Assembly: GCA_934675625.1 (NCBI GenBank)
Contig: CAKURH010000055.1
Coordinates: forward strand, 1 to 24,804
Length of the DNA: 24,804 bases
Source: an uncultured Kiritimatiellota bacterium
GTDB lineage: Bacteria; Verrucomicrobiota; Kiritimatiellia; RFP12; UBA1067
Direction: 5' to 3'
The notes beneath the pieces are model-generated. The model had not been told where the DNA came from. It did not search any database and worked only from the letters and a program-made list of their open reading frames with translations. This document shows positions 1-8,186 of this stretch, one piece after another. The first letter of the stretch is position 1. Every line of letters starts with the position of its first letter. A program made the translations under genes and the position numbers.

Positions 1-91
1 CGTATATTATAGTATATGCGTATGCGAAAATCAAGCGGGAAATGTGGGGTGGCTGCATAAATATCTCGGTGCACCCCTTCGCCTCTTGGCA

Positions 92-121
92 TTGAAACGT
101 TCGGCGCAGTTATGGTATACT
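92..121 (+). promoter_or_regulatory. Distal cas9 promoter candidate
   Basis: A -35 TTGAAA at 92-97 and a -10 TATACT at 116-121 are separated by 18 bp, with TGG directly before the -10 as in other promoters of this window. Transcription would start near 128 and run through the tracrRNA region on the opposite strand before reaching the cas9 start at 273. That would give a cas9 leader antisense to the whole tracrRNA. The call rests on sequence pattern only. Confidence 0.5.
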
Positions 122-150
122 TTCGGCAGACGCTTGGCGAAGGCGAAGGA

Positions 151-225
151 AAGAAAAATGGCCCGGCGAACCGGGCCGCAGTCTCAAAACGACTTCGGCA
201 TATAGCCTTGTTGTGATAAGATGCA
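151..225 (-). ncRNA. tracrRNA of the type II-C CRISPR-Cas system
   Basis: Read on the minus strand, this stretch begins with GCACTGCATCTTATCACAAC, continues AAGGCTATATGCCGAAGTCG, and ends in a perfect 7-bp hairpin GGCCCGG-TTCG-CCGGGCC followed by ATTTTTCTT, an intrinsic terminator (177-151). The layout anti-repeat, ACAAnAAGGC nexus region, GC-rich terminator matches known type II-C tracrRNAs such as that of Neisseria meningitidis, which has GCACTGCG and ACAATAAGGCCGTC in the same order. It would pair with the crRNA repeat and load Cas9. The predicted crRNA repeat therefore contains a sequence close to GTTGTGATAAGATGCAGTGC. It lies just upstream of cas9 and is divergent from it. The 5' end is estimated from the promoter, so the anti-repeat could be longer than shown. 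Confidence 0.8.
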
Positions 226-241
226 GTGCGTATGATATACT
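211..241 (+). promoter_or_regulatory. Proximal cas9 promoter candidate (extended -10)
   Basis: TGA-TATACT (233-241) forms an extended -10 element, with a weak -35 TTGTGA at 211-216 and a 19-bp spacer. The start would fall near 248, about 25 bases before the cas9 ATG. The -10 overlaps that of the divergent tracrRNA promoter, so polymerase could not occupy both at once. The near-palindrome GTATGATATAC (230-240) serves both strands. Confidence 0.4.
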
Positions 242-261
242 AATTTGCCTTTCGGCGTCAA
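232..261 (-). promoter_or_regulatory. tracrRNA promoter
   Basis: On the minus strand a -35 TTGACG (261-256) is followed after 18 bp by TATCAT (237-232). The expected start is near 225, just before the anti-repeat. The -35 lies between the cas9 Shine-Dalgarno and the cas9 promoter, so both transcription units share this short stretch. Confidence 0.6.
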
Positions 262-272
262 GGGGGTGAGCG

Positions 273-3200
273 ATGCGAAAAACATTAGGCCTTGATTTGG
301 GATCAAATTCACTCGGCTGGGCCGTGCTCGACGATGTGACGGGCGACGTCCTCGACAAGGGGGTTGTCGTCTTCCCGGAGGGCATTGACGCGGCGAACGA
401 CACGCTGGAGACGCCGGCCGCCATTCGGCGTGCGGCGCGGATGGCCCGTCGCCTGAAATTTCGTCGGAAGATCCGCAAGTGGCAACTGCTCAAGGTTTTG
501 ATTGCGCACGGCATGTGTCCTCTGACGCCGGAAGAGCTTGAGGCCTGGAAGAAGACTGGTACGTACCCGCTTGCCAACAAGGCTTTCCTTTCGTGGCTTA
601 AGGCGACAGACACGGCAAATCCCTACTGCGACCGCGCGGCGGCGGCCGATGGCGTCGTCGCGCCGTCCACGCTTGGACGGGCGCTCTACCATATCGCCCA
701 GCGACGAGGGTTCAAGAGTTCGCGCAAGGATGCGTCCTCCGAAGCGGATGACGGAGAAGAGAAGAAGACGTCTGACAAAAAGCTCGGTGCCGTCAAGGCG
801 GACATCGCGCGGTTGACAGAAGAAATCGCGGCGTCGGGCACCAAGACCCTTGGACAGTATTTCTTCCGTCTGCTGGAAGCCGAGAGGGATCAGCCCGCGA
901 AGACGCGCATTCGTTGTCGCTACACGGGGCGGTTGGAACACTACGAGAAGGAATTTGCCGTCATCATGGACGCGCAGGGATTCCAAGAAGGGGATCCGTT
1001 GCGGAAGCAGCTTCATGAAGCGATTTTCGCGCAACGCCCCCTGCGCTCGCAGAAGCACCTGGTCGGAAACTGTCCGCTGGAGCCGGCCTGCCCGCGCGCG
1101 CAGAATGGTCATCCGCTCTTCGAGGAGTATCGGATGCTCGCGTTCGTGAACAACCTCTCCTTTGATGATGCGCAAGGTGGACGCCGGGAACTGACGGCGG
1201 AAGACCGCGCACTCGTCTGTCGGGCATTCATGAAGGCGTCGCCAACATTCAAGTTTGGTGACATCGCCAAGCTGTTCAAGAAAGATTCCCGTTTCAAGAA
1301 CGAAGGCTACAAGTTCCATTACTATCGCGATGACGAATCGATTGCGTCCTGTCAGACGCTCCACAAGTTACAGTCGGCGTTCGGCGATGTGCCGTTTGAC
1401 ACGCAGAAGGTCTTTGACGCGCTCACGTTCTTCGATGACGACGAAAAGTTGCGTGGATGGGTGCGCAAGCATTATCCGTCTCTGGACGAGAAAGCCGTTG
1501 CCAAGGTCGCCGCGATTCGACCGAAAGAGGGGAACGCCCAGTATTCGCTGAAGGCCATCCGCCTCATGCTGCGTTTTCTGCGCCAGGGCTATGAGCTTTC
1601 GCAAGCGCGTTTCTATGCAAAACTGCCGGAAGTCATCCCCAACTATGACCGCAACGAGCGACAGATACTCGATAGCCTGAACGCCATTCTCTTCGAGTAT
1701 CGCCGAGATCGCGCCGAACGGACAGACGAACGATTCCGACGTGACCACAAGGTGATGCCGCTCTTCGACCGCTACCGCGCCTACCTTCTTGAACACTGGA
1801 ACGTAGACGACGTGGCATGGAAGAAGCTTTATCTGCGAGGAGACGCCACCTACCAAGCTTCGGAGACGGGACGCCTGCCCAAGGTCGAACTGGGCATGAT
1901 TCGCAATCCGCTTGTCCAGCGGTCGATGACGACCCTGCGCCGTCTCGTCAACTATCTGCACGATCACGGGAAGATTGACGCGGAGACGACGGTGCGCATC
2001 GAGCTTGCGCGGAACGTGAACGACTATGCGACGCGCAAGGCATGGCAGAACTGGCAGAAGACGCGACAGGAGAAACGCGAAAACGCTCGGCAGGAACTTG
2101 AGAAACTGGGTGTCGCGGCGACGGATGACGCGCTTGAGCGGTATGCTCTCTGGGAGGAACAGGGACATATCTGCCTCTACACGGGAAAGACCATCAGCTT
2201 GGCGGACCTGGTTGGCGGAAATGCCTTTGACATTGAACATACGCTTCCGCGCTCGCTTTCCGGCGACGATTCGCTCGCCAACAAGACAATCTGCGAAGCG
2301 GCCTACAATCGTCAGGTCAAGAAGGGGTGTGTGCCGCGTGATTGCCCGAACTGGAATGAGATTGACGTGCGTCTGCGTCCTTGGCGTGAAAATCTGGAGC
2401 GGCTGGAGAAGGATGTCCGTTCTCAGACGCGCGCGGCGAAGAACGCCGTCGATCCCGTGGCGCGGAGCAATGCCCGCATCAAGGCGCTGACGACGCGGTT
2501 CGCGCGCGACTACTGGCGCGACAAGCTGCGCCGTTTCGAGATGACGGCCGACAAGCTTGCGGTCAAGGCGGGCGAACTGGGCGGCTTCAAGCGGCGGCAG
2601 CTTGTCGATACGGGCATCATGTGTTCGCACGCCGTGGAACTTCTGCGCAGCGTCTATCCCGCGACATTTTCCGTCAACGGCACGGCAACGGCCTTTGCCC
2701 GGCGCGCGTGGGGCATTCAGGCGGACGAGACGAAGGATCGCACGGATCATACGCATCATGCGAAGGACGCGATGGTCATTGCCGCGCTCACGCCCGCGCG
2801 CTTCACGGCAATCTGCACGGCGTTGAAGGACGATGGTAGTGCGTCCTACCGCCGTCCCTGCGATGTCTGTCCGCCGCCCTACGCGGGCTTCGCCGAGAAG
2901 GTTCAGCGGGCGTGCGGGGAGATTCTTGTCAAGCACGTCCTGCGGCAGACGACGTTGCGGCAGAGTTCCAAGCGGAATGTCCTCGCCCACGCCCATCACC
3001 TCAAAGGCGATCCGAATGGGCCGCTTGTCAGCAAGGTGCTATCGCAGGGCGACACAGTGCGGGGGGCGCTGCACAAGGACACCTTCTATGGCTGCATCTG
3101 CGATCCGGCATCGGATACGCTCAAAAAGGTTGTCCGCAAGTCGCTCGTCGGCCCGCTTAAGAATGCCGAAGCCTTTCTTGATAAGATCGTCGATCCGACA

Positions 3201-3890
3201 ATTCGTGTCTGCGTGACGGAAGCCCTTGCCGCGCTTAAGTCGGCGGGCGTCAAGAATGTTGAACCCGGAATGGTCAAGATGCCCTCGGGCGTTCCGATCA
3301 ACAAGGTGCGGGTCTTTACGCCGAATGCGACGAATGCGCAGATGCTGCGTATGCACCCGATCCCGTCGGAGAAGGACTACAAGACACCTTACTATGTCAC
3401 CTCGGCCGAAGGGTCGAATTTCCGGCTTGCGCTCTTCCGCGTGGACGGCAAGACGTTTGTCGAGCCCGACAATGCCCTCGTCTGGGCACAGAACCACAAG
3501 AAACCGGACTATGTGCCGCTGGACCAAAAGCCAGGCTTTCTTGGCTACATTAGGCCAGGCACAATGGCGTTGGCTTATCACGCAGGACACTCCGAAGAGC
3601 TGGAGGCGCTTTCGCAGGGCGAATTGCGGCAGAGACTTTACAAGGTTGTGAAGTTTCGAAGTGATGGTCTTGTGACCATGCGCTTCCACACGGAGGCACG
3701 AGCGGCCACGGTTCTGGAGGCGAACCTCGTGGAGAGCGGGTTCCGCAAGAAGGGCGAGTCGAAGCTGAACTTTGATGAGCCGTTTCGGCTTCTGCTGGTC
3801 AGCCCTAAAGTCTACCTTGAGCAGATGCTGTTCGAGGGCATTCACTTCCGCATGGCGCTTGACGGTTCGATTACCTTCATCAAGGAGTAG
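273..3890 (+). CDS. cas9: CRISPR-associated endonuclease Cas9, type II-C
   Basis: RNA-guided DNA endonuclease of 1205 residues that cuts the two target strands with its RuvC and HNH sites. Visible parts in order: RuvC-I with LGLDLGSNSLGWAV (D8); an arginine-rich bridge helix from about R52; the recognition lobe, including the QKHLVGNCPLEP..HPLFEEYR stretch typical of II-C proteins; RuvC-II IELARN (E577); HNH with DIEHTLPRS (D653, H656) and N679; RuvC-III HHAKDA (H828/H829, D832); then a PAM-interacting C-terminal region. All catalytic residues are present, so it should be an active nuclease. The ATG at 273 follows the purine-rich AGGGGGTGAG at good distance. cas1 begins 6 bp after its stop, giving an operon. 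It is somewhat longer than most II-C Cas9 proteins (about 1000-1100). Absence of csn2 or cas4 supports II-C. PAM and guide repeat are not readable here. Confidence 0.97.
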   Translation: MRKTLGLDLGSNSLGWAVLDDVTGDVLDKGVVVFPEGIDAANDTLETPAAIRRAARMARRLKFRRKIRKWQLLKVLIAHGMCPLTPEELEAWKKTGTYPLANKAFLSWLKATDTANPYCDRAAAADGVVAPSTLGRALYHIAQRRGFKSSRKDASSEADDGEEKKTSDKKLGAVKADIARLTEEIAASGTKTLGQYFFRLLEAERDQPAKTRIRCRYTGRLEHYEKEFAVIMDAQGFQEGDPLRKQLHEAIFAQRPLRSQKHLVGNCPLEPACPRAQNGHPLFEEYRMLAFVNNLSFDDAQGGRRELTAEDRALVCRAFMKASPTFKFGDIAKLFKKDSRFKNEGYKFHYYRDDESIASCQTLHKLQSAFGDVPFDTQKVFDALTFFDDDEKLRGWVRKHYPSLDEKAVAKVAAIRPKEGNAQYSLKAIRLMLRFLRQGYELSQARFYAKLPEVIPNYDRNERQILDSLNAILFEYRRDRAERTDERFRRDHKVMPLFDRYRAYLLEHWNVDDVAWKKLYLRGDATYQASETGRLPKVELGMIRNPLVQRSMTTLRRLVNYLHDHGKIDAETTVRIELARNVNDYATRKAWQNWQKTRQEKRENARQELEKLGVAATDDALERYALWEEQGHICLYTGKTISLADLVGGNAFDIEHTLPRSLSGDDSLANKTICEAAYNRQVKKGCVPRDCPNWNEIDVRLRPWRENLERLEKDVRSQTRAAKNAVDPVARSNARIKALTTRFARDYWRDKLRRFEMTADKLAVKAGELGGFKRRQLVDTGIMCSHAVELLRSVYPATFSVNGTATAFARRAWGIQADETKDRTDHTHHAKDAMVIAALTPARFTAICTALKDDGSASYRRPCDVCPPPYAGFAEKVQRACGEILVKHVLRQTTLRQSSKRNVLAHAHHLKGDPNGPLVSKVLSQGDTVRGALHKDTFYGCICDPASDTLKKVVRKSLVGPLKNAEAFLDKIVDPTIRVCVTEALAALKSAGVKNVEPGMVKMPSGVPINKVRVFTPNATNAQMLRMHPIPSEKDYKTPYYVTSAEGSNFRLALFRVDGKTFVEPDNALVWAQNHKKPDYVPLDQKPGFLGYIRPGTMALAYHAGHSEELEALSQGELRQRLYKVVKFRSDGLVTMRFHTEARAATVLEANLVESGFRKKGESKLNFDEPFRLLLVSPKVYLEQMLFEGIHFRMALDGSITFIKE

Positions 3891-3896
3891 ACGCCC

Positions 3897-4796
3897 ATGA
3901 TTGCCCGTACGCTGTGCTTCTCCTCGCCCGGTCGCCTGTTCGCCAAAGACGCCCAGCTCGTCTACGAGGGGGAGGATGGCGTTCGTCGGACTTTCCCGAT
4001 TGAGGATCTTGGGTTTGTCATCATCGAAACGGCCTTGATGTCCGTTTCGTCGCATTGCCTTCAGCAGTTGGCTGAGGCGAATGTCGCGTTGGTCGTCTGC
4101 GACGCGACGCATACGCCGTCTGCGCAGATGTTGCCGTTTGCGGGCCATTCGACGACACAGGAGACGGTTGCCGCTCAACTTGCCGCGACAGAGGCCGTGC
4201 AGGGGCGGCTGTGGCGGCAGATTGTGCGCGCGAAAGTCCTCAACCAGGCGGAGTTGCTTCGCCGCTTGCGTCGGGAGACGGAGGGGCGGCGGTTGCGCGC
4301 ATTGGCGGATGAGGTGAAGAACTATGACGTGAACAATGTCGAGGCGCAGGCGGCGAGGCTCTATTTCCGTGCGTTGGCGCCAGATCCGGATTTCATTCGA
4401 GACCGTGAGGGCCCTTGGCCGAACGCGGCGCTGAATTACGGCTATGGCGTCTTGCGAGCGGCGGTTGCCCGTGCATTGGTCGGTTCGGGGCTCACCTGCT
4501 TTCGCGGCATTCACCACCATAACCGTTACAACGCATTTTGCTTGGCGGATGACGTGATGGAGCCGTATCGTCCGTTCGTCGATCAGTATGTCTTGGGCAA
4601 CTTCCCTCCATTTGCCCGAACGGCCGACAGGCTGACGCGCGAGATGAAGGCGCGTCTTTTGGAGATGCTGACGTGTGATGTGCGGACGGGCGAGCTGAAG
4701 CGTCCGCTGATGGTCGCTCTGACTTATACGACGGCCTCGTTGGCCAAGTATTATCTCGGCAAGGCGACCGAGCTCGTCCTTCCGTCTTTCGTGTGA
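3897..4796 (+). CDS. cas1: CRISPR integrase Cas1, type II-C
   Basis: Cas1 is the catalytic subunit of the Cas1-Cas2 spacer integrase. The 299 residues are of normal family length. The all-alpha C-terminal domain carries the metal-binding set: E149 in NNVEAQAAR, H206/H207 in GIHHHNRYN, and the acidic LADDVMEP block (D218, D219, E222). GIHHxNxYNxFxLADDxMEPxRP is the hallmark of type II Cas1. The gene starts 6 bp after cas9, and its stop overlaps the GTG start of cas2, so the three genes are probably cotranscribed and translationally coupled. Nothing suggests decay. Adaptation would still need an array, which is not in this window. Confidence 0.96.
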   Translation: MIARTLCFSSPGRLFAKDAQLVYEGEDGVRRTFPIEDLGFVIIETALMSVSSHCLQQLAEANVALVVCDATHTPSAQMLPFAGHSTTQETVAAQLAATEAVQGRLWRQIVRAKVLNQAELLRRLRRETEGRRLRALADEVKNYDVNNVEAQAARLYFRALAPDPDFIRDREGPWPNAALNYGYGVLRAAVARALVGSGLTCFRGIHHHNRYNAFCLADDVMEPYRPFVDQYVLGNFPPFARTADRLTREMKARLLEMLTCDVRTGELKRPLMVALTYTTASLAKYYLGKATELVLPSFV

Positions 4797-5140
4797 ACAT
4801 CTGCAGCCAGACGGCCGTCAACGGGTACGCAATCGTGTGGCTGTATGTGATGTTTGATCTCCCGGTGGAGACGAAGACGCAACGCCGTCTGGCGGCGCGC
4901 TTCCGCAAGGATCTCCTCAAGGACGGTTTTGCCATGCACCAATACTCCGTCTACATCCGGCATTGCGCGAGTCACGAGGCGGCAACCGTCCACATTGGAC
5001 GAATCAAGAACATGGTGCCGGACGAGGGACTTGTCTCAGTCCTCAAGGTGACGGATCGCCAGTTCGGCGACACCGTCCAGTTTGTGGGGCGGAAGCGGAA
5101 ACCACCGCCGCCAACGCCGCTTCAGCTTGAATTTTTTTAA
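4793..5140 (+). CDS. cas2: CRISPR adaptation protein Cas2
   Basis: Small partner of Cas1 in spacer acquisition, 115 residues. The ferredoxin-like core begins at VWLYVMFDLPVETK, with the conserved aspartate at D22, followed by RRLAARFRKDLLKDGF and MHQYSVYIR, typical of type II Cas2. The chosen GTG at 4793 overlaps the cas1 stop (GTGTGA). The GTG at codon 15 is an alternative start that would remove an N-terminal stretch not usual for the family. The C-terminus ends in a proline-rich KPPPPTPLQLEFF tail, the kind of extended strand Cas2 uses to hold Cas1. No intrinsic terminator is evident after the stop. Confidence 0.93.
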   Translation: MNICSQTAVNGYAIVWLYVMFDLPVETKTQRRLAARFRKDLLKDGFAMHQYSVYIRHCASHEAATVHIGRIKNMVPDEGLVSVLKVTDRQFGDTVQFVGRKRKPPPPTPLQLEFF

Positions 5141-5241
5141 GAAAATAACCAACAGGGGGCTTGAAGAGCCAATCTGAAGGAAATTTCCGGAATTAGAATC
5201 ATTGATTTTGGCTTGTCAGTAAAGGGCAATATCGCTCCAAT

Positions 5242-5298
5242 ACTGAAAGACAATTTCAAAGAGCATCAAATCTAACTGAAAGGCAATTTCAAGGAACA
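5242..5298. repeat. Two imperfect 24-bp direct repeats, 33-bp period
   Basis: Copies at 5242-5265 and 5275-5298 differ at three positions, all A/G exchanges. A third copy at 5174-5193 matches 17 of 21 positions with one gap. The best interpretation is leader or protein-binding repeats beside the cas operon. A decayed CRISPR remnant is an alternative. Confidence 0.6.
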
Positions 5299-5384
5299 CT
5301 GCATATTATATCATACTGTCGGATGCCTTGTAGGGTATCGATTAATCTTGTCCTAAAATCATAGATTTTTGTTGCTTAAAAGAG

Positions 5385-5414
5385 TAGGAAATGAGAGGCC
5401 GAATCTGCTATAAT
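5385..5414 (+). promoter_or_regulatory. Promoter candidate for the secreted-protein gene at 5422
   Basis: A perfect TATAAT at 5409-5414 stands 7 bp before the ATG at 5422, so the transcript would be almost leaderless. The -35 is poor (TAGGAA at an 18-bp spacer). The poor -35 together with the A/T box at 5364-5386, shared with two other promoters in the window, suggests activator dependence. Confidence 0.45.
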
Positions 5415-5421
5415 TCTCGGC

Positions 5422-6039
5422 ATGAACGTCGGAATCTCTCATCAGAATGCTCGAATCCGTCGGTGGACTCGCCGGATGGTCGGCTTGTGTGTGGTGACCG
5501 TGGCCTTCGCCTTCCGTGCGCAGGGACAGGCGCCAGACGCGGCGGCGTGTCCGAACGGTGCGCTGACGGTCGAACGCCGTCCGATTGTGGCGGCTGACGT
5601 GTCCGCCTGGTCGCGCGGGAACGGCGAGATGCCGCGCCTCTCGGTCTCGAACGACGCGCTGTGCGTCGACTTCACAATCGGGCGTACCTGCTGGGCGAAT
5701 CTCCGCCATGCGGTCACGCTGCCGTCCAACGCCGTGGCCCTCGTCTGGCAGGAGAAGACGCTGAAGCCGAGCGACGGCCGCCGGACGATGTGGCTGCGCG
5801 AGGCGGACGGCGATGCCTGGTTCGCCGAGTTGCCGAGCGGTCGCGATCCAATCGGCGTCTGGCGCGAGGTCGTTGCCGACTTGGGGCGCTTTTCCTTTCA
5901 CAAGGTCGGAAACGGGCGCCGCGAGATGGAGACGGTCAACCGCCTGGACATGGGCTTCAACAACGGCGACCAGCGCGTCTTGATTCGCGATCTGCAGGTC
6001 GTGGTTTGCCACGAACGCACAGAGGCGGCACACACGTGA
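5422..6039 (+). CDS. Secreted protein, carbohydrate-binding-like module (probably 5' piece of a broken gene)
   Basis: The 205 residues begin with a basic stretch and a hydrophobic segment (MVGLCVVTVAFAFRAQG), a likely Sec signal peptide. The rest looks like a beta-rich module ending in GDQRVLIRDLQVVV, the pattern of jelly-roll modules at the start of large secreted glycan-active proteins. The TGA stop at 6037-6039 is followed in the same frame by open sequence (LDPTARIAVLECAPEAAHV) that continues for more than 300 codons. The stop therefore probably splits one longer gene. It is the first piece of a damaged stretch running to 8626. No catalytic residues can be assigned. It may still be translated as a short secreted protein. 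Confidence 0.5.
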   Translation: MNVGISHQNARIRRWTRRMVGLCVVTVAFAFRAQGQAPDAAACPNGALTVERRPIVAADVSAWSRGNGEMPRLSVSNDALCVDFTIGRTCWANLRHAVTLPSNAVALVWQEKTLKPSDGRRTMWLREADGDAWFAELPSGRDPIGVWREVVADLGRFSFHKVGNGRREMETVNRLDMGFNNGDQRVLIRDLQVVVCHERTEAAHT

Positions 6040-6081
6040 GCCGCCGCACGCACCGCCCTTGATCCTACCGCACGCATTGCC

Positions 6082-7095
6082 GTGTTGGAGTGTGCGCCGG
6101 AAGCGGCTCACGTCCGGCGCGTTCTCAACGCGGCGGGCCTGAGGGCTCGGCGCGTGACGCCCTGCGAACTCGCCGTGCCCGCGCGCTTTTCAAAGGCGAA
6201 CTGCGACTTGCTGGTCATTCCCTGCTCGCCGTTCTTTCCGGTCAGGGCCGTTCCGAACTTCAGGCGCTTCCTGAAGGACGGCGGCGCGTTCTTTGCGTTC
6301 GGAGGCTATGCGTTCGACCAGCTCTCCCGTGCGCCGCAGGTGATGCCGGATGACCGGTTTTGCGTGCTTGCGACGGCCGCCGACATGAATGCGGGTCGGC
6401 CGTTCGGGCGGGCCCTCAATTCGCGCGTCGGGCGGCACGGCGACACGATCGGCTTCCCGGACGATGTCATTGCCGTCTTTGATCCGTCGTATCAGGTCAC
6501 GCATGCGGCGCGGGTCGTCACCTCGTCCCAACAGACGTTGCGCGCCGTCGGCGAGGCGTTTCCAGTCTCGACCGACGTGCCGCCGTATTTTGCCGCCGTC
6601 GCGATGACGGGCAGCAACAACCCGGTTCTCCCGGACGTTCGTGCGCGGTGGATTCCCGTTTTGGAGGCGCAAGACCGCTTTGGGCGTCCGCGCGGCCCCG
6701 TGCTGTCGCTCGTTCTCCCGTATGCCGGGCCGTATGCAAAGTCAGCCTGGGCGTTCACGTCGCATCCGACGCTCTTCGCGGCGGTGAACCCGGAGGCTGA
6801 CGCCCTGTTCGTCGACGTGTGCCGTCGACTGCTCGCCCCGGGGCAGATTGCCTCCTTTTCCGCCGACCGGGCGCTCGTGCGCGCGGACGAGGCGGTGACG
6901 TTCTCCGCGCGCACGGCGCGGCTGCCGGACGGGACGACGTGCCGTTTCGTCTGCGGGGCGCGAACCCTCGCGGAAGTTCCCGTCACGGGCGGCGTCGTGC
7001 GCGCGACGGCGAACGGCGGCGAGCGAAGTTCTTTGCCGACTGGATGCGGGCGAACGGCGACGCCGTTCATGCGGCCGCGCCGTCGGCCGCCGTGA
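6082..7095 (+). pseudogene. Degenerate secreted protein piece with ThuA/GATase-like fold
   Basis: In the same frame as the preceding ORF, open sequence runs from the TGA at 6037 to 7095. The GTG at 6082 is only the first possible start and has no ribosome-binding site. The first half resembles a class I amidotransferase/ThuA-like alpha-beta domain (DLLVIPCSPFFPV..NFRRFLKDGGAFFAFGGYAFD), as found attached to secreted glycosidases. A beta-rich segment follows (ADRALVRADEAVTFSA..PDGTTCRF). Family-like protein stops at about 7022; the last 25 codons are out-of-frame sequence rich in arginine. The sensible continuation lies in another frame (see next entry). Most likely this is the middle of a larger pseudogene. 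A sequencing error cannot be excluded for either lesion. Confidence 0.5.
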
Positions 7096-8186
7096 CCGTC
7101 GGAAACATGCAGGCTTTCGACCTGACCGAAAAGCATCTCTCGACGGACGGCATCGACTTCATGAACGTGCACCACTACGGGCCGACGAAGGACTTGCGGA
7201 CGGCCCTCAAGCTACTGGACCGCCGGTTTGAGGGGAAGGGGCTTTCGCTCGGCGAGTTCGGGGCCAGTTACGCGCACGACGCGCGTGGCGCGGGGAAGGT
7301 CGGCGATCCGGCGGCGGTCTCGATCCGCCACTTCCTTCAGGTCAACCAGTATGCGTTTGGGCTGGGCGGCGCGTTCTCGGCGGCGTGGTGCTGGAAGGAG
7401 TTTCAGGATTGCGTCTTCCCGTTCGGCGCAACGTGGCAGGACGGTGCGCCGAAGCCCGTCCTGAAGGCCTACCGCAACATCTGCCTGATGCTGGGCGAGG
7501 CCGGCGCGCCGGTGGAGCGTCCGCGCGTCTACCTTGTTTTGCCGGACTCGTTCCGCCTCGGCGGCGGTGCGCGGCGCATCTACCGGGCGCTGCAGAAGGC
7601 GGCGGACGCGCTCATCTGCCTGAATGTGCCGTTTGGCGTCATCAACGAGGAAGCGCTTGCACGCCTGCCGTCGGAGGCGACGGCACTCGTGTGGCCATTG
7701 GCGGTCTGTCCGCCGGACGAGACGTTTGCGCGTGTCGCCGACCTCGTGCGGGCGGGGCGGTCGCTGCTCGTCACGGGAGACTTCCGCCATGATGCCGACC
7801 GGCAGCCGACGCGCGCCGCACGGCTGGACGCCTTCGGCTTGTCGGCCGATTTCGATCCGCTCGATCCGTTTGCCGCGCGCGTGCCGCCGTCGGCCGTCGT
7901 GCAGACGCGGGGACAGGTGCGCTGGTCGCCGGACGCGGTTGAGCTGACGCGGACGGAGGCGGCGGTTCGTGCGCTGTATCGCGGCTTCCTCGACGAGGTG
8001 GCGCACGTTCGTCGCCTGAAGACGCCGGGCGCGGACGAGGGCGAGGTCATTCGGTTCGCCTTTCGCCTGTCGGACGGCGGACGGTTCTCGTCGGCCTTGA
8101 ACACGGCGGACGTGCGGCCGCGCGGCGGTCGCTGGCGCACCTGCGGCGCGCGTGCGAGGCGGCGGGGCTGGGCGGCGTGTACCTGA
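7023..8186 (+). pseudogene. Degenerate glycoside-hydrolase piece: C-terminal half of a TIM barrel plus GH42-trimerisation-like domain
   Basis: Protein-like sequence begins abruptly at AKFFADWMRANGDAV. It continues with GIDFMNVHHYGPTKD and KGLSLGEFGASYAHDA, the late strands of a (beta/alpha)8 glycosidase barrel with a probable catalytic Glu in GEFG. The strands that should come first are absent. A second domain (PRVYLVLPDSFRLGGG..ALVWPLAVCPP..VADLVRAGRSLLVTGDF) resembles the amidotransferase-like domain of GH42-type beta-galactosidases. Recognisable sequence ends at about 8118 (FSSALNTADV), after which the frame runs into arginine-rich nonsense. The gain of frame at about 7022 without the barrel's first half indicates an internal deletion rather than a simple frameshift. 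Family assignment is by fold pattern only. Confidence 0.5.

Larger units (their letters stand above)
5141..5421. other. A+T-rich gap after cas2 with irregular repeats, no regular array
   Basis: No protein-coding gene is supported here. The stretch is much richer in A+T than both flanks. It holds two 24-bp copies 33 bp apart (5242-5265 and 5275-5298, 21 of 24 identical), with consensus ACTGAAAGRCAATTTCAARG. A looser copy lies at 5174-5193 and a weak one at 5217-5233. Directly after the last good copy, CACTGCATATTAT (5297-5309) resembles the tracrRNA anti-repeat CACTGCATCTTAT. This could be a CRISPR leader or the remains of an array. Spacing is too irregular to call a CRISPR array. Confidence 0.5.

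Noticed and set aside
1368..2999. Long minus-strand frame opposite cas9
   Set aside because: No recognisable domain or ribosome-binding site, and it lies entirely antisense to a gene with all catalytic motifs intact.
5174..5298. A CRISPR array after cas2
   Set aside because: The copies are spaced 26-43 bp apart, vary in sequence and do not match the repeat predicted from the tracrRNA. There are no equal-length spacers.
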